Shown here piece after piece: positions 24,851 through 25,434 of a stretch of DNA of 25,434 bases. Positions within the stretch are counted from its first letter, which is position 1. Each line of letters starts with the position of its first letter. The notes below the pieces were generated by a model. The model made no database searches. It had not been told where the DNA came from and was given only the letters and a program-made list of their open reading frames with translations. The position numbers were made by a program, and so were the translations under genes. Source of the stretch: an uncultured Oxalobacteraceae bacterium (lineage in GTDB: Bacteria; Pseudomonadota; Gammaproteobacteria; Burkholderiales; Burkholderiaceae); the NCBI GenBank assembly GCA_946480015.1, contig CAMLIL010000085.1:1-25434 (forward strand). The letters run 5' to 3'.

Positions 24851-25434
24851 TTAGACGGTGACTTTGAGCGGATTCTGGTAATTCATGATCAGGCGTTCGA
24901 AGCCGGCGCGGGCACGTTCGACGCTGCCCGGCTTGCGCAGGAAGCGGGCGTCGTGGTGCAGCGCCAGGATCATGCCGTACATCTCGAACACCACCTGGAC
25001 GGCATCGGTGTCGGCCTTGAGGTCGCCGCAATCGATGGATTGCTGCACGCAGCGCAGCAAGGCGTCCTGCCAGGCCCGGACCATGGCGACCAGCTGTTCG
25101 CGGATCGGACCGGGGCGGTCGTCGTACTCGACCGCCCCGCTGATGTAGATGCAGCCGGAAGCGATTTCGACGCTGACCTTCTTGATCCAGCGGGCGTACA
25201 TGGATTTCAGGCGCGCCAGGCCACGCGGTTCCTTCACGCTGGGGACGAACACTTCCTGTTCGAAGCGGTAGTGGTACAGCTTGACCACGTCGATCTGCAA
25301 GTCTTCACGCGAGCCGAAGTGGGCGAACACGCCGGATTTGCTCATGTTCATTTTGTCCGCGAGCAGACCGATGGTCAGCCCTTCGAGACCCTGGCGGCTG
25401 GCGAGATCGAGGGCGACATCGAGAATCGCCGCCC
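24851..25434 (-). CDS. TetR-family transcriptional regulator (5' end outside window)
   Basis: The frame continues past the right edge without a start: the visible N-terminal part reads AAILDVALDLASRQG, then LTIGLLADKMNMSKSGVFAH (the TetR helix-turn-helix, recognition helix around MSKSGVFAHFGSRE), followed by an all-helical ligand-binding domain ending at TAA 24853-24851. Internal ATGs near 25351 would cut the HTH in half, so they are not the start. At least 194 residues are present, near the usual ~200 for the family, so only a few N-terminal residues are missing. It is immediately upstream of and co-oriented with the beta-oxidation genes, and probably represses them until an acyl-CoA ligand binds, like FadR/PsrA-type TetR regulators (inference). 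Confidence 0.9.
   Translation of the reverse strand, partial: AAILDVALDLASRQGLEGLTIGLLADKMNMSKSGVFAHFGSREDLQIDVVKLYHYRFEQEVFVPSVKEPRGLARLKSMYARWIKKVSVEIASGCIYISGAVEYDDRPGPIREQLVAMVRAWQDALLRCVQQSIDCGDLKADTDAVQVVFEMYGMILALHHDARFLRKPGSVERARAGFERLIMNYQNPLKVTV

Overview
The window looks like chromosomal DNA of a GC-rich beta-proteobacterium. The Oxalobacteraceae (Massilia/Duganella/Janthinobacterium-like) fit best, judged from the protein character and arrangement of the beta-oxidation operon at the right end. That placement is an inference; no rRNA or other marker gene is present.

Left edge (1-676): the C-terminal tail of an unrecognised protein (+, 3-152), a small Xre/Cro-like helix-turn-helix gene on the opposite strand (58-336), and about 340 bp without a gene. 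This gap holds two short palindromes, one of them an 18-bp AT-rich perfect inverted repeat about 105 bp upstream of the next gene.

Central cassette (677-17277, +): five very large genes run head to tail with 8-bp overlap, 4-bp overlap, 13-bp gap and 8-bp overlap, so they are almost certainly one translationally coupled operon. In order they encode a subtilisin-like S8 protease without a signal peptide, with a CCCDCCC cluster next to its catalytic serine and a long C-terminal extension; a DUF6603-type beta-rich protein; a 1114-aa protein with one very hydrophobic central segment; a 1858-aa protein with an N-terminal coiled coil; and a 619-aa protein. I recognise the last three only as conserved uncharacterised families. 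Apart from the protease I see no enzyme signature, no Sec signal peptide and no sheath, spike, baseplate or ATPase gene. This cassette is the best candidate for an undescribed system. My working inference is a large assembly matured or released by its own protease, anchored through the third protein.

Debris region (17278-18434): an inverted repeat after the operon, the first ~46 codons of a probable exported-protein gene cut off by the 3' end of an antisense group II intron (domain V/VI-like RNA plus the C-terminal maturase remnant), an imperfect 29-bp direct repeat, a hairpin, and two 17-bp iterons at 21-bp period in an AT-rich patch. It reads as a mobile-element graveyard beside the cassette.

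Right part (18435-25434, all -): a fatty-acid beta-oxidation locus. Transcription order is TetR-family regulator (5' end outside the window), acyl-CoA dehydrogenase, bifunctional 3-hydroxyacyl-CoA dehydrogenase/enoyl-CoA hydratase, thiolase, a strong Rho-independent terminator, then an enoyl-CoA hydratase/isomerase paralogue whose residues point to isomerase rather than hydratase. Together they would oxidise saturated acyl-CoAs and feed in unsaturated ones.
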